Assembly (NCBI GenBank): GCA_019745195.1
Contig: JAIETL010000027.1
Coordinates: forward strand, 88,112-152,111
Direction: 5' to 3'
Source: Beijerinckiaceae bacterium
Lineage (GTDB): Bacteria > Pseudomonadota > Alphaproteobacteria > Rhizobiales > Beijerinckiaceae
Length of the DNA stretch: 64,000 nucleotides
Shown here: positions 1 through 9,759 of the stretch, piece after piece
How positions within the stretch are numbered: the stretch's first letter is position 1
How the letters are laid out: each line of letters opens with the position of its first letter
Program-made: the position numbers and the translations under genes
Notes under the pieces: generated by a model
Told to the model about the DNA's origin: nothing
What the model saw: only the letters and a program-made list of their open reading frames with translations
Databases searched by the model: none

Positions 1-1458
1 GCCTCCAACACCATGACGGCGCTGCGCTCGCAGCTCGGCGCGGCGCTGAGCAAGGAGGCCGATCTGCTCGCCTCGCTCGGCTCGCGTCATCCCGCGCTCG
101 GCGCGGCGCAGGCGCAGGTCCGCGATGCGCGCCGGCAGATCTCCGACGAATTGTCGCGCATCGCCCGCGCCGCCAAGGTCGAGTACGACCGTGCGGTCGA
201 AGCCGAGAAGCAGATCGCCCAGCGCGTCGCCCAGCTCACCACCTCGCAATACGCCGCCGGCCGCGCCTCGGTGGAACTGCGCGAACTGGAGCGCGAGGTC
301 GAATCCTCCCGCGTCGTCTACGACGCCTTCCTGCGCCGGGCGCGCGAGACCGGCGAACTCGCCGGCATCGACACCACCAATGCCCGCATCATCAGCTATG
401 CCATGCCGCCGCTGGAGAAATCCGGCATGAGCCGGCGGACGATCGCGATGCTGGGCGGGGTCGGCGGCGGCGGCATCGGCGCGCTGCTGGCGCTGGGGCT
501 GGCCCTGAAGGCGCCGGTAACGACGGGACAATCGCCGTCCGTTCCCGAACCGGCCCGGAAGGAGGCGCGCGGATTCCGCTTCTGGAGCCGTCGTCAGCCC
601 GCGCCGAAAGAGGCGATGGCCTTCGACACGCCTTCCGCCATCGACCCGCCACTACCGGTGGCGGGTCAGGGCACGGCCGCAGCGACGCCGGGCAACGCCC
701 TGGTGCGGCGCTTCACCACGATCAAGGGCGGCCAGGCCGACAGGACCCCCGATGTGCTGCAGGCGGCAGCCGCGCCCCTGCTCGCCACGGTGCCCGCCGT
801 GCGGCACAGGCGCTGGCGGCGAAACGAGGGCGAGGCGCGTTCCGTCTTCCAGCTCAAGACCCATCTCGTCGATGTGCTCGACAAGCCCGATGCGAGCTTC
901 GCGAGGGCGATCCGCGGCCTCGGCGCGACGCTTGCGGAGGACGGGAGGCCGCGCCGCATCCTGGTGCTCGGCCTGCGCGGACAGGCTGGCGCATCGACGG
1001 TCGCGCTCAATCTTGCGCTGGAGGCCGCGACATCGGGCCGCCCCGCCCTGCTGATCGATTCAGGGCTCGGCGACGTCAGCCTGACCCGTGTCTATGCGCC
1101 GGACGCCGAACTCGGGCTGCACGAGATCGCCACGGGCCTTGCCGGGCTGGTGCGCGTCGCGCGTCAGGACGAGGGCTCCGGCCTGTTCTTCCTGCCGCGC
1201 GCCGGCCGCGGCGACGCGGTCACGCCCGACCAGATCGCGCACGAGATTTTCGGTGCGGCGCGGCGCTTCGGCCCGATCATCATCGACGGCGCGCTGATCG
1301 GCAGCGACGCCCTGACGGACAGCTTCGCGCAAGCCGTCGACGACATCGTGCTGGTGATCCGCGAGGGCGAGGTCGGCGTCGCCGATCTGGAGCGCGCCAA
1401 CGCGGCGCTGGGGCCCAACGCCGCGCGCATTCGCGGCTTCGTCGTCAACCAGGCCTGA
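1..1458 (+). CDS. Exopolysaccharide export/chain-length protein (ExoP/Wzz-like), 5' truncated
   Basis: The reading frame is open from the first base, so the true start lies upstream and about 485 residues are visible. Residues 1-130 (counted from the ATG at 13) form the long helical, periplasmic coiled-coil of GumC/ExoP proteins, with the typical RELEREVESSRVVYDAFLRR segment before the second membrane helix at about 144-165. A cytoplasmic part resembling a CpsD/ExoP tyrosine-kinase ATPase follows at about 310-480. Its Walker A equivalent reads GQAGAST near residues 322-329, so the P-loop lysine is missing, and there is no C-terminal tyrosine cluster. It is probably a non-catalytic polymerisation/export partner. 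The downstream polymerase gene starts 16 bp later, suggesting one exopolysaccharide operon. Confidence 0.75.
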   Translation, partial: ASNTMTALRSQLGAALSKEADLLASLGSRHPALGAAQAQVRDARRQISDELSRIARAAKVEYDRAVEAEKQIAQRVAQLTTSQYAAGRASVELRELEREVESSRVVYDAFLRRARETGELAGIDTTNARIISYAMPPLEKSGMSRRTIAMLGGVGGGGIGALLALGLALKAPVTTGQSPSVPEPARKEARGFRFWSRRQPAPKEAMAFDTPSAIDPPLPVAGQGTAAATPGNALVRRFTTIKGGQADRTPDVLQAAAAPLLATVPAVRHRRWRRNEGEARSVFQLKTHLVDVLDKPDASFARAIRGLGATLAEDGRPRRILVLGLRGQAGASTVALNLALEAATSGRPALLIDSGLGDVSLTRVYAPDAELGLHEIATGLAGLVRVARQDEGSGLFFLPRAGRGDAVTPDQIAHEIFGAARRFGPIIIDGALIGSDALTDSFAQAVDDIVLVIREGEVGVADLERANAALGPNAARIRGFVVNQA

Positions 1459-1474
1459 CAGGCGCGCAACGCCG

Positions 1475-2782
1475 ATGAGCGCGACCGGGACGACGGCGAC
1501 ACACGCAGGCTCGGCGGACCTCTCCGCCGATGCCGGCTACTATCTGCGCAGCATCGTCTTCGTGGCGGCGCTGCTCTTGGTCTGGGTCTCGACGGCGCCC
1601 TTCAAGGGCACCTATTACGTCGAGGCGGAGGACACCAGCAACGTCGTCAACCAGATCAGCTTTTCGCTGATGGCGGTGCTGGGCCTGTTCTGCGCGGCGA
1701 ATGCCGGCGGGCGGGCGGCGCTGGCCTATCTCAGGCCAGCCTGGCTGCTGCTGCTCGCCTGGATGGTCGTCGGTGTGGTCTATTCGGCCAATCCCGAGAT
1801 CTCGATGCGGGCGCTGCGCTTCACGCTGGTGGTGCTGGTGATCGCAGGCACTTTGCCGCTGCTGCCGCGCGGCCAGCGCCATTTCGCGCTGCTGCTGGGC
1901 ATGGCCGCGCTGATCGTGCTGCTGATCTGCTATGTCGGCCTCGTCGTCTTCCGCGATGTCGCGATCCATTCCGGCGGCGATGTGCTGGAGCCCGAGCATG
2001 CCGGCGCCTGGCGCGGCCTGTTCGACCACAAGAACATCGCCGGCGCGATGATGGTCATCCTGATGCTGATCGGCATCTTCGTCGCCGCTTCCTATTCGCT
2101 GCGGTTCGGGCTGGTCATCCTTGGTCTCGCCGCCCTGTTTCTGTTCATGACCGGCTCCAAGACCTCGATGGGGCTTGGACCCTTCGTCGTGCTGGTCGGC
2201 TTCGCCTGCGCGCGGATCAGGAGCCTGTGGCTGCGGGCGCTGATCGCGCTGGGGCCCCTCGCTTTGCTGCTGACGGCGACGATCGGCTCGGTGCTCTACC
2301 CGTCGATCAACGCGATCGTGCAGTCGGTCAGTCCCGGTCAGACCTTCACGGGCCGCACCGAGATCTGGCGTTTCGCGCTCGACCGGCTCTGGGAGCGCCC
2401 GCTCTTCGGCTACGGGTTTGAGGGCTTCTGGGGCAGCGACTTCGTGCTGTTCTCGGAGCCGAAGGAATATGAGAGCGGCATCTCGAACGGCATGGTCCAC
2501 GGCCATAACGGCTATGTCGACCTCGTCATCGGGCTCGGCATCCCCGGCCTTGTGCTGGCGATGATCGTTCTGATCCTGCTGCCGCTGCGCGACCACCACC
2601 GCGTGATCCCGACATTCGAGAACAAGGCGCTGGCCGAGCTGTTCTTCCGGATCTGGCTGTTTGCGATCTACTCGGCCTGCCTCGAGAGCTTCTTCTTCCG
2701 TCGCGCCGACCCGGTCTGGTTTGCGCTGCTGGTCTCGGTGATCGGGCTCAGGCTGACGGCGAAGTATCGCGTCTCGCCATAA
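1475..2782 (+). CDS. O-antigen ligase/polymerase family protein (ExoQ/Wzy-like)
   Basis: A 435-residue polytopic membrane protein with roughly ten hydrophobic segments. It carries the marks of the Wzy_C/ExoQ family: TGRTEIW at about residue 291 and HGHNGYVD at about 342, both in the large periplasmic loop region thought to handle the polyprenyl-linked glycan. By family it should polymerise or ligate lipid-linked exopolysaccharide repeat units at the inner membrane. It lies 16 bp after the ExoP-like gene on the same strand. It converges on the photosynthetic puf operon, 75 bp away. Whether it polymerises or ligates cannot be told from sequence. Confidence 0.8.
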   Translation: MSATGTTATHAGSADLSADAGYYLRSIVFVAALLLVWVSTAPFKGTYYVEAEDTSNVVNQISFSLMAVLGLFCAANAGGRAALAYLRPAWLLLLAWMVVGVVYSANPEISMRALRFTLVVLVIAGTLPLLPRGQRHFALLLGMAALIVLLICYVGLVVFRDVAIHSGGDVLEPEHAGAWRGLFDHKNIAGAMMVILMLIGIFVAASYSLRFGLVILGLAALFLFMTGSKTSMGLGPFVVLVGFACARIRSLWLRALIALGPLALLLTATIGSVLYPSINAIVQSVSPGQTFTGRTEIWRFALDRLWERPLFGYGFEGFWGSDFVLFSEPKEYESGISNGMVHGHNGYVDLVIGLGIPGLVLAMIVLILLPLRDHHRVIPTFENKALAELFFRIWLFAIYSACLESFFFRRADPVWFALLVSVIGLRLTAKYRVSP

Positions 2783-2795
2783 AGATCAGGACGCG

Positions 2796-2824
2796 AAAAA
2801 GGGGAGACCGTTTCCGGTCTCCCC
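2796..2824 (-). terminator. Intrinsic terminator of the puf operon
   Basis: A perfect 9-bp inverted repeat (GGGGAGACC / GGTCTCCCC, 2801-2809 and 2816-2824) with a 6-nt loop. Read on the minus strand the stem is followed directly by five T residues (2796-2800), giving a textbook Rho-independent terminator 34 bp after the pufM stop. On the plus strand no T-run follows, so it serves mainly the puf transcript. It shows that the operon ends at pufM. Confidence 0.9.
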
Positions 2825-2857
2825 TCGAGTGGCCGCATCTCCTGGACTGGCTCGGGA

Positions 2858-3826
2858 TCAGACCTTGGGCGGAGGCACGGCGATCTGCTGCCACATGGTC
2901 GGGTCCGCGGGCGCGAATTTGTGCTTGATCGCCCATTCGTACCAGTTGTCGACCGCCGTGCCCGTCAGCAGGATGCCGATGCCGCCGGTCAGCGTGCAGA
3001 GCACGGCGAACCACCAGGCCCAGCGATGGATCGACTCCATCGTGGCATTGAAGCCCATCGTCCAGCGCCAGAACAAGGCGGCGCGCTCCGAGGCCGTGCC
3101 GCGATCGGTGATCTGCTCGATCTCGCGGTCGCCGCCATAGCGGGAGACGGCCAGGATCGTCGCGCCATGCATGGCGAAAAGCAGCGCCGAGCCATAGAGG
3201 AAGGCGATCGAGAGCGCGTGGAACGGATTGTAGAAGAGATTGCCGTAGCGCAGCGAGAAATTCTGCGTCCAGTCCAGGTGCGGGAAGATGCCGAAGGGCA
3301 CCGCCTCGCTCCATGACCCCATCATCAGCGGCCGGATGAAGCCGAGCACGAGGTAGAGGAAGATCGCCGAGGCGAAGGCCCAGGCCACATGCGTGCCCAT
3401 GCCCAGCGCGCGGGCCCGGTTATAGGTGCGCACCCACCAGAGCAGGATCGAGGTGGTGAGGAAGAAGCCCGCGATGAGCCACCAGCCGCCCTCCTTGAGC
3501 GGCGGCAGGATCTTGAGGCCGTGCTCGGGCAGCGGCGCCGCGAGCTGGAGCCAGAACAGCTCGCGCACGAAGCGGACCGGATCCCAGTTCACCGAGGCCA
3601 GCATGTTCAGGCCGATGATCTCGAAGGCGATCAGGCCGCAGACCAGCGAGGTCACACCGGTCCAGCCGAGATAGATCGGGCCGATCTGCGCGTCGCCGAT
3701 CAGGCCGAACAGGTTGCTCGTCCGGGTCGCGCTGCCGCGCCTGGTGCCGCGGCCGGGGATCGGCACGCCAAGATCGGGCGCGCCATGGATCTGAACCCGG
3801 GTGAAGATGTTCTGATAGGTTGCCAT
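2858..3826 (-). CDS. pufM: Photosynthetic reaction centre subunit M
   Basis: A 322-residue M subunit of the type II (quinone) reaction centre; it binds half of the bacteriochlorophyll/bacteriopheophytin cofactors, QA and, with PufL, the non-haem iron. Five membrane helices are evident, with the expected histidines in [20 protein letters not shown] followed by HGATI, and in [10 protein letters not shown] chose the ATG at 3826 because AAGGA lies 8 nt upstream; a GTG sits one codon earlier. It is the last gene of the puf operon. No pufC (tetrahaem cytochrome) follows, so electron donation probably uses a soluble cytochrome or a pufC elsewhere. Confidence 0.97.
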   Translation of the reverse strand: MATYQNIFTRVQIHGAPDLGVPIPGRGTRRGSATRTSNLFGLIGDAQIGPIYLGWTGVTSLVCGLIAFEIIGLNMLASVNWDPVRFVRELFWLQLAAPLPEHGLKILPPLKEGGWWLIAGFFLTTSILLWWVRTYNRARALGMGTHVAWAFASAIFLYLVLGFIRPLMMGSWSEAVPFGIFPHLDWTQNFSLRYGNLFYNPFHALSIAFLYGSALLFAMHGATILAVSRYGGDREIEQITDRGTASERAALFWRWTMGFNATMESIHRWAWWFAVLCTLTGGIGILLTGTAVDNWYEWAIKHKFAPADPTMWQQIAVPPPKV

Positions 3827-3898
3827 CACCGTAATCCTTGCGCCTTGATCCTTGGACAGACGGATGCCGAATGGGGTGGCCGGAGCTCTTTCAGAGCC

Positions 3899-4726
3899 TC
3901 AGCGCCGCCAGATCGTGAAGTGCTTCGAGAGGTCCCACCACTCGGCCCAGCCCTCGCTCCAGTAGGGGCCGCTGATGATGATGCAGACCGCGCTCCAGAA
4001 CACCGATTGCAGCGCCAGGAACAGGCCGAGCCGGTGGATGCCGAGCGTGCCGATCGAATAGCCGATCGTGTCGCGGAAGAAGGTGTTCTCGTGCTCGGGC
4101 GTCTTCACCGGCTCGCCGCGCTTGGGGTTGACCGCCGAGAGGATCAGGCCGCCATGCAGCGAAAGCGCCAGCGCGGTGGTGAAGAAGAAGCTCACCGCGA
4201 TCATGTGCGCCGGGTTGTAGTGGAACTGCAGGTACTGGTAGCCGACGTTGGAGACCCATTCGAGATGGCTGAAGATGCCATAGGGGAAGCCATAGCCCCA
4301 GGCGCCCATCAGGAAGGGCCGGAAGATGACCAGCGTCATATAGGCCAGGATGGCGAAGCCGAAGGCGAAGGGCACATGGTAGCCCATGCCGAGCTTGCGG
4401 CAGATTTCGACCTCGCGCAGCGCCCAGGAGATGAACGCGCCCGTCGCGCAGATCGTGATGATCTGCCAGAGGCCGCCTTCCTTGAGCGGCGCGAGCCGCA
4501 GGCCGTAGCTGATATCGGGCGGCGCGATCGAGATCAGCCAGGGATTCCAGGTCGGCCCGATGGCCGCGCCGTAGAAGATCAGGGCCGTGCCGAGCGCGGC
4601 GAAGAACGCCGTCGCGACGCCGAAGAAGCCGACATAAAACGGGCCGACCCAGAAATCGAAGAGGTCGCCTCCGATCAGGGTCCCGCCCCTGACGCGATAT
4701 TTACGTTCGAAATTGAGCAAGGCCAT
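3899..4726 (-). CDS. pufL: Photosynthetic reaction centre subunit L
   Basis: A 275-residue L subunit of the purple-bacterial reaction centre, partner of PufM; it contributes the QB site and half of the special pair. The N-terminus ([20 protein letters not shown]) and the segments [20 protein letters not shown] and [13 protein letters not shown] are characteristic, including the iron- and chlorophyll-liganding histidines. The ATG at 4726 has a strong GGAGG 7-8 nt upstream. It sits 141 bp after pufA, a gap that carries a stable stem-loop, and 72 bp before pufM. Confidence 0.97.
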   Translation of the reverse strand: MALLNFERKYRVRGGTLIGGDLFDFWVGPFYVGFFGVATAFFAALGTALIFYGAAIGPTWNPWLISIAPPDISYGLRLAPLKEGGLWQIITICATGAFISWALREVEICRKLGMGYHVPFAFGFAILAYMTLVIFRPFLMGAWGYGFPYGIFSHLEWVSNVGYQYLQFHYNPAHMIAVSFFFTTALALSLHGGLILSAVNPKRGEPVKTPEHENTFFRDTIGYSIGTLGIHRLGLFLALQSVFWSAVCIIISGPYWSEGWAEWWDLSKHFTIWRR

Positions 4727-4807
4727 GGTCGCATCCTCCGCGAGCGCCTGCCGTCAGGGCCGCGCCTCGTTTCAAACGGTTGATCTTTCGCGGTGTCGGG
4801 TCGGATC

Positions 4808-4848
4808 GGCGGACGGGGTCTCGCGCAGGGCGCTCAGCCTCGTCCGCC
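4808..4848 (-). promoter_or_regulatory. pufA-pufL intercistronic RNA stem-loop
   Basis: An inverted repeat with 8-bp arms GGCGGACG (4808-4815) and CGTCCGCC (4841-4848), extendable by two more G-C pairs past one mismatch. It lies between the pufA stop and pufL start. In Rhodobacter the equivalent hairpins protect the light-harvesting (pufBA) mRNA segment from 3' decay, which sets the excess of LH1 over reaction-centre subunits. Position and stability fit that role; function here is inferred. Confidence 0.6.
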
Positions 4849-4867
4849 AGTGTCGTCGGCGGTTTCG

Positions 4868-5068
4868 TCAACCGATATGCCGGGTCACCACATCCGAGAC
4901 CGGAGCCTCGATCTGCAGCGCGGCGGCGGCCTTCCGCGGGCCTTCGATCCAGTTGAACCTGTTCGTCGAGAGCAGGATGAAATGGATCAGGATGGCGAGC
5001 CCGAACAGGAAGGTGAAGAGCGCGATCAGCGTGCGACGCGGATCGAACAACAGCCAGATTTTGTACAT
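4868..5068 (-). CDS. pufA: Light-harvesting LH1 complex alpha subunit
   Basis: A 66-residue antenna polypeptide. A single membrane helix (about residues 13-34) carries the bacteriochlorophyll-ligating His29 in [10 protein letters not shown], and Trp40 lies eleven residues later, the spacing typical of LH1 alpha. The N-terminal [14 protein letters not shown] is diagnostic of LH1 alpha rather than LH2. GAGGAG precedes the ATG by about 9 nt. It pairs with PufB to form the ring around the reaction centre. No LH2 (puc) genes occur in the window. Confidence 0.96.
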   Translation of the reverse strand: MYKIWLLFDPRRTLIALFTFLFGLAILIHFILLSTNRFNWIEGPRKAAAALQIEAPVSDVVTRHIG

Positions 5069-5084
5069 GTTTGTCCGCTCCTCT

Positions 5085-5303
5085 TCACGAAATCAGCGAC
5101 ACGGCGGTGGTCAGGGCCGTCCGAACGCCTTCATCGAGGGACGCATACCCGTTCGGTCCCGGCAGCCAGGGGCGCCACGACCAGACCAGGAAATGCGCAA
5201 TCACGGCGATGACCGTGAAGGCGATGAAGCTCGTGATGAAGAAGCCGTGGAATTCCTGGGCTTCCGCTTCGGTCAACCCTGACAGCGAATCTCTCTCTGC
5301 CAT
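5085..5303 (-). CDS. pufB: Light-harvesting LH1 complex beta subunit
   Basis: A 72-residue antenna polypeptide. It shows the LH1-beta signature [17 protein letters not shown], with His19 and the bacteriochlorophyll-ligating His37 in [15 protein letters not shown], followed by the usual Trp cluster (41, 43, 46). An AGGA ribosome-binding site lies upstream of the ATG at 5303. The C-terminal extension after PWLPGP is longer than in Rhodobacter PufB. It is separated from pufA by 16 bp and from pufQ by a 134-bp spacer with a hairpin. Confidence 0.96.
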   Translation of the reverse strand: MAERDSLSGLTEAEAQEFHGFFITSFIAFTVIAVIAHFLVWSWRPWLPGPNGYASLDEGVRTALTTAVSLIS

Positions 5304-5337
5304 GATCAGTCCTCTCTATGTGGCCTTGCGGCCGTTA

Positions 5338-5356
5338 CCGCACGGATCCCGTGCGG
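5338..5356 (-). promoter_or_regulatory. pufQ-pufB intercistronic hairpin
   Basis: A perfect 8-bp inverted repeat (CCGCACGG / CCGTGCGG) with a 3-nt loop in the 134-bp spacer between pufQ and pufB. In puf operons this region is where the primary transcript is processed to release a stable pufBA mRNA. The hairpin is a candidate 5' stabiliser or processing signal; that role is inferred. Confidence 0.5.
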
Positions 5357-5437
5357 CTGGGCGCCGGTCTTTGACCTCCGGCTGTTCCCCCGCCCGGCGA
5401 ACCGGACGGAAGCGCGTGGCCTCCAGCTCCGGGCGTC

Positions 5438-5659
5438 TCAGCCCATGAACATGAAGGGAATCGTGGCGTAGGCGCTGGCGCGCGCCTCCGCGTAGAGCGA
5501 GAGCCGCCGCCCGGCCGGCGCGGGCGAGACCATCCTGCGGACCGCGGTGGCGACGAGGAAGACCGGCAGCGTCAGCGTCACCAGACGCCGGCACATGCGG
5601 CGGTCGGCCGCCGAGGATTTCGCGTGCCGCGAAGGGCTGTGGTCGAGCTGCATGGTCAT
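5438..5659 (-). CDS. pufQ: PufQ-like bacteriochlorophyll synthesis/assembly protein
   Basis: A 73-residue protein with one membrane helix (LVTLTLPVFLVA) and the C-terminal SLYAEARASAYATIPFMFMG. Size, topology and position between bchZ and pufB match PufQ, a small membrane protein needed for normal bacteriochlorophyll levels. I prefer the ATG at 5659, which has GGGGAG 8-9 nt upstream and gives the usual PufQ length. An in-frame ATG at 5749 overlaps the bchZ stop (ATGA), also has a purine-rich site, and would add a 30-residue Arg-rich extension. PufQ proteins diverge strongly, so the name rests partly on synteny. Confidence 0.75.
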   Translation of the reverse strand: MTMQLDHSPSRHAKSSAADRRMCRRLVTLTLPVFLVATAVRRMVSPAPAGRRLSLYAEARASAYATIPFMFMG

Positions 5660-5745
5660 GGGTGTTGCTCCCCGTGTGGAAGGAAGGCGTTCCGAAATCC
5701 GGGCGCGCTCTGGCGCGCTCCGGCCGAAAGGGTGTGCGAAGGCGC

Positions 5746-7197
5746 TCATGAGAAGGCCCCCTCGCGCTGTCTGGCGGCGTCGAGATGCTGCGGCGTGACG
5801 CGCTCGTCGCCATCATGCCGGGCGCGGGATTCGGCGGCGTCGCGCATGCGCTTGGCCGCCGAAATGCGCACCAGAACCGGCTGCTTCTCGAGCACCGCGT
5901 CGAGCAGCGCCTTGGCCTCGTCCGACCAGGGCAGTTCGCGGTGCAGCCGCGACGGCGTCGCCTCGACGGCGTCCATCTGCGAGCCGAGCGGCAGGATGTG
6001 GAAGAGCGCGTCGAACAGGGCGTTGCAGACCTCCTGCACAAGGTAGGTCGCGCCGGAATAGCCCATGAAGGGCGTGCCGATATGCCGGCGGATCACCGCG
6101 CCGGGGAAGGAGGCCGGGATGTAGACCCCGCGCCCGCCGGCCTCGGCCATGTACATGCGCTCGTTGAACGAGCCGAACAGAACCAGCGGCGGCTTGTCCT
6201 TCAGCGAGGCGCGGACGGCGTCGTTGTCGGACTTGGTCCCGGCGCAGCGCGAGACGGCGAGCGTGCAGGGCAGGCCCATCTCGTCTTCGAGAAAATGGCG
6301 GATGCCGCGGGCATAGGTTTCGTTGGCGACGATGGCGAAGCTCGCCGTGCCAAAGAAATCCTGCGTCACCGAGCGCCACAGATCCCAGAGCGGCTTGATC
6401 GTGGTGTGCTTTTCGCGCGCGATGAAGGGCTCGGGATCGAGCCCGAGCAGCTCGCCGAGCGAGCGCAGGAAGGCGGTGGTCGAGTGCAGGCCGATCGGAG
6501 CCTGCAGATAGGGCCGGTCGAGCGCCTCGCAGAGCAGGCGGCCATATTCGCGGTAGAGGCAGACATTGACCTCGGCGTCGGCCAGCCGCTGCACCTCGGC
6601 CAGATGCGAGCCGAGCGGGAAGGTCATGTGGACTTCCGCGCCGATGCCCTCGATCAGGCGCTTCACCTCGGCGAGGTCGGAAGGCATGTTGAACATGCCA
6701 TAGGCCGGGCCGATGATGTTGACCTTCGGCCTTGCGCCTTCCTTGCGGGGCTTGGCCTTGGGCACGATGCCGCGCTTGGCGCCATATTCGCTCCAGAGCC
6801 AGAACAGCGCCCGGTCGGCGCATTGCCACTGGTCCTCGTCGATGGTGCGCGGCAGGAAACGCTGGATATTGGTGCCTTCGGGCGTGACGCCCCCGCCGAT
6901 CATCTCGGCGATCGAGCCCGTCACCACGACGCTCGGCAGATGCGGATCGAGCACGGCGTTGGCGCGCTTCATCGCGCCTTCGGTGCCGTGCTGGCCGAGT
7001 TCCTCCTCGGCGAGGCCGGTCACCACGATCGGCAGCTCGTGCGGCGGCAGGCCGTCTGTGTAATGCAGCACCGAGGTCACCGGCAGGTTTTCGCAGCCGA
7101 CCGGGCCGTCGATGACGACCTGCAGGCCCTTGATGGCGCAGAAGACGTAGACCGCCCCCCAATAGCCGCCGGCGCGATCGTGATCCTGGATCAGCAT
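5746..7197 (-). CDS. bchZ: Chlorophyllide a reductase subunit Z
   Basis: A 483-residue NifK-like subunit of chlorophyllide a reductase (BchXYZ), which reduces the C7=C8 bond of chlorophyllide a to give the bacteriochlorin ring. The N-terminal [17 protein letters not shown] and [19 protein letters not shown] are typical of BchZ; the latter contains the cluster-ligand cysteine. The start is the ATG at 7197, sharing one base with the bchY stop (TGATG); a GTG one codon upstream is the alternative. Its own stop overlaps the longer possible pufQ start, indicating co-translation through the bchCXYZ-puf unit. Confidence 0.96.
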   Translation of the reverse strand: MLIQDHDRAGGYWGAVYVFCAIKGLQVVIDGPVGCENLPVTSVLHYTDGLPPHELPIVVTGLAEEELGQHGTEGAMKRANAVLDPHLPSVVVTGSIAEMIGGGVTPEGTNIQRFLPRTIDEDQWQCADRALFWLWSEYGAKRGIVPKAKPRKEGARPKVNIIGPAYGMFNMPSDLAEVKRLIEGIGAEVHMTFPLGSHLAEVQRLADAEVNVCLYREYGRLLCEALDRPYLQAPIGLHSTTAFLRSLGELLGLDPEPFIAREKHTTIKPLWDLWRSVTQDFFGTASFAIVANETYARGIRHFLEDEMGLPCTLAVSRCAGTKSDNDAVRASLKDKPPLVLFGSFNERMYMAEAGGRGVYIPASFPGAVIRRHIGTPFMGYSGATYLVQEVCNALFDALFHILPLGSQMDAVEATPSRLHRELPWSDEAKALLDAVLEKQPVLVRISAAKRMRDAAESRARHDGDERVTPQHLDAARQREGAFS

Positions 7198-8735
7198 CAC
7201 GGAATCTCCTCGGCGATCGCCTTCGCCTTGGCGGCGCGTCTGGCGAATTTTTCGCGGAAATCCGGATGCAGTTTCGGCGTGTCAGCCCAAGTGCCGGCCG
7301 TATCGCCCTCGCCGACGCCGGCGAAGAAGGCCTTCATCGTGTCCATGCGGCTCTTGTTGCCGATGGCGGCGTTGACGACCTGGGCGAGCGAGCCCGCGCC
7401 CGCCGGCCCGAACAGCGGCCGGGCCGAGATCAGATTGGTGAAATAGAGCGCCGGGATGCCGAGCTGCTTGGCCTTCTGCACCACGGGCGTCGTGCCGATG
7501 GCGAGATCGGGCTGGAACTCGGCCATGGCGGCGAGATCCTGCTCCAGCGTGGCGCGGTAATTGACCATCACGCCGCGCGCCTGCAGCCAGTCGCGGTCGG
7601 CCTCCGACCATGGCGTGCGCGGGCAGGCGGTGCCGACATAACGCAGGTCCGCGCCGCTCTCGACGAGCAGCCGCGCGACCAACAGCTCCGAGCCCTCATA
7701 GCCCGACAGCGTAATCCGGCCCCTGATCGGCATGGCGGCGAGCGCGCCCTGGATCGCCGGCAGCAGCCTGTTCTGGGCGGATTCGACCAGCGGGGCCGGC
7801 ACGCCGCAAGCGTCGCCGATCGCCTTGAGCCAGGCCGCAGTGCCGTCGACGCCGACCGGGCCGGAACCGACGATCGTGCGGCCCGCGCCTTCGAATTCGC
7901 GGATCGAGGCGGTGTAGAACGGATGGATCGCCGCCACGACCGCGCAATCGAGCGCCGCGTAAAGCTCGCGCCATTCGCGCGTCGGTACGACCGGGCCGGC
8001 GGCCAGTCCCAGCGGCTCCAGCATCATGCCGATGCCGACCGGATCGGCCGGGAACATCTCGCCGAGCAGGGTGACGGTGGGCTTTTGCGCCTTGCCGGCG
8101 CGCGGGGCCTGGACCGGGCCGGCCTCGGCTTCCTTGCGGGCATAGGCCAGCATCGCGCCGGCGAGCACGTCCTTGGCCTCGGCATGGGTCGGCACGCCGA
8201 AGCCCGGCACGTCGATGCCGATGATGCGGACGCCGTTGATCTCCTTGGGCAAAAGCCGCAGCGGCACGCCCGAGGCCGAGGGCACGCAGAGATTGGTGAT
8301 GACGATGGTGTCGTAGAGGTCCGGATCGGCGAGCTTGAACACCGCCTCGCGGATGTCCTCGAAGAGCTTGCCGGTGACCAGCGTCTCCGAATTGAACGGC
8401 ACATAGCCGACAGAGCGGCGCGCGCCGTAGAAATGCGAGGTGAAGGTCAGCCCGTAGACGCAGCAGGCGGACCCTGAGAGCACGGTGGCGGTGCGGCGCA
8501 TGCGTAGGCCGACCCGCAAGCTACCGAAGGCCGGGCACATGCTCTGGGGCTTGTCGTGGGGGCCGACCGGATAGTCCCTGGCGAAGCGCTCCAGCATCTC
8601 GCTCTGGCCGGCGGCCGTGGCGGCAGCGCGCAGGGCGTCCTTGCCGGAGTGGCAGCCAAGCCCGTCGCCCTGCGTCGCCGCCGCGTTGATCGCGGGAGAG
8701 GAAGACGCATCGGGAAGGGGTTGGTGGACTGTCAT
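7197..8735 (-). CDS. bchY: Chlorophyllide a reductase subunit Y
   Basis: A 512-residue NifD-like subunit that, with BchZ, forms the catalytic component of chlorophyllide a reductase. Characteristic segments are [33 protein letters not shown] and [16 protein letters not shown], which carry the iron-sulfur-ligating cysteines. The ATG at 8735 lies 7 bp after the bchX stop, and its stop overlaps the bchZ start. The first 40 residues are poorly conserved and rich in Ala and Ser, as usual for the family. Confidence 0.96.
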   Translation of the reverse strand: MTVHQPLPDASSSPAINAAATQGDGLGCHSGKDALRAAATAAGQSEMLERFARDYPVGPHDKPQSMCPAFGSLRVGLRMRRTATVLSGSACCVYGLTFTSHFYGARRSVGYVPFNSETLVTGKLFEDIREAVFKLADPDLYDTIVITNLCVPSASGVPLRLLPKEINGVRIIGIDVPGFGVPTHAEAKDVLAGAMLAYARKEAEAGPVQAPRAGKAQKPTVTLLGEMFPADPVGIGMMLEPLGLAAGPVVPTREWRELYAALDCAVVAAIHPFYTASIREFEGAGRTIVGSGPVGVDGTAAWLKAIGDACGVPAPLVESAQNRLLPAIQGALAAMPIRGRITLSGYEGSELLVARLLVESGADLRYVGTACPRTPWSEADRDWLQARGVMVNYRATLEQDLAAMAEFQPDLAIGTTPVVQKAKQLGIPALYFTNLISARPLFGPAGAGSLAQVVNAAIGNKSRMDTMKAFFAGVGEGDTAGTWADTPKLHPDFREKFARRAAKAKAIAEEIP

Positions 8736-8742
8736 GTCGCCC

Positions 8743-9759
8743 TCAGACCGCGTCGTAGACGACTTCGAGGGAGGCCTTTTTCGTCGCCGAAGGCCCGCAC
8801 ATGTCTTCCAGCGTCGCCGGCACCAGCACGACGTCGCGGCCCGTGGTCTCGCTGGAAAACAGGCCGAGCAGCCCGTCCTGCGTCAGCGGCGTCGGCCGCA
8901 CCGGGGGTGATTGCGCGACGTTGAGGCCGAGTTCTTCGAACAGCGGCCCCCACATGTCGCCGGGTCGGCCGATGATCTCGTAGTTGGCGCTTTTCTTTCG
9001 GATATCGTCGTTGGCGGGGATCGCCGCCAGAACCGGGATGCCGACCTTGTCGCAGAAGGCCTGCGCCTCGCCTGTGCCGTCATCCTTGTTGATGACCATG
9101 CCGGCGACGCCGACATTGCCGCCGAGCTTGCGGAAATACTCCACCGCCGAGCAGACATTGTTGGCGACGTAGAGCGATTGCAGGTCGTTGGAGCCGACGA
9201 CGATGACCTTCTGGCACATGTCGCGGGCGATCGGCAGGCCGAAGCCGCCGCACACCACGTCGCCCAGGAAGTCGAGCAGGACGAAGTCGAAGCCCCAGTC
9301 GTGGAAGCCGAGCTTTTCCAGCAGCTCGAAGCCGTGAATGATGCCGCGTCCGCCGCAGCCGCGCCCGACCTCGGGCCCGCCGAGTTCCATGGCGTAGACG
9401 CCGTCGCGCTTGAAGCAGACGTCGCCGATCCTGACCTCCTCGCCCGCCGCCTTCTTGCGCGAGGAGGTCTCGATAATGGTCGGGCAGGCCTTTCCGCCGA
9501 AGAGCAGCGAGGTGGTGTCGGATTTTGGATCGCAGCCGATCAGCAGCACCTTCTTGCCCTGCTGCGCCATCATGTAGCTGAGATTGGCCAGCGTGAACGA
9601 CTTGCCGATGCCGCCCTTGCCGTAGATCGCGATGATCTGGGTTTCCTTGGTCGGCGCGGCGGTGACGATCTCATCCTGCGGCAGGGCTGCCTCCTCGCGC
9701 AGGCGGGCTGCCATGGCGGCGGCGGGAGAGGGGATGGGATTTCTGATCTGGATGTTCAC
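8743..9759 (-). CDS. bchX: Chlorophyllide a reductase iron protein BchX
   Basis: A 338-residue NifH-like ATPase that delivers electrons from its [4Fe-4S] cluster to BchYZ. It has the P-loop GKGGIGKS near residue 50 and family segments around GGKACPTI and [16 protein letters not shown], which hold the cluster cysteines. The frame is open further upstream, but the GTG at 9759 is the likely start: it overlaps the bchC stop as GTGA and yields the normal N-terminus. The upstream extension would run through the bchC coding sequence. Confidence 0.95.
   Translation of the reverse strand: MNIQIRNPIPSPAAAMAARLREEAALPQDEIVTAAPTKETQIIAIYGKGGIGKSFTLANLSYMMAQQGKKVLLIGCDPKSDTTSLLFGGKACPTIIETSSRKKAAGEEVRIGDVCFKRDGVYAMELGGPEVGRGCGGRGIIHGFELLEKLGFHDWGFDFVLLDFLGDVVCGGFGLPIARDMCQKVIVVGSNDLQSLYVANNVCSAVEYFRKLGGNVGVAGMVINKDDGTGEAQAFCDKVGIPVLAAIPANDDIRKKSANYEIIGRPGDMWGPLFEELGLNVAQSPPVRPTPLTQDGLLGLFSSETTGRDVVLVPATLEDMCGPSATKKASLEVVYDAV

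Noticed and set aside
3389..4783. 464-codon plus-strand open frame opposite pufM and pufL
   Set aside because: It crosses two unambiguous reaction-centre genes and their spacer and shows only shadow-type composition.
5785..7446. 553-codon plus-strand open frame opposite bchZ
   Set aside because: It is antisense to a confidently identified gene, its translation is Arg/Ala/Asp-rich low-complexity typical of GC-rich shadow frames, and it has no recognisable domain.
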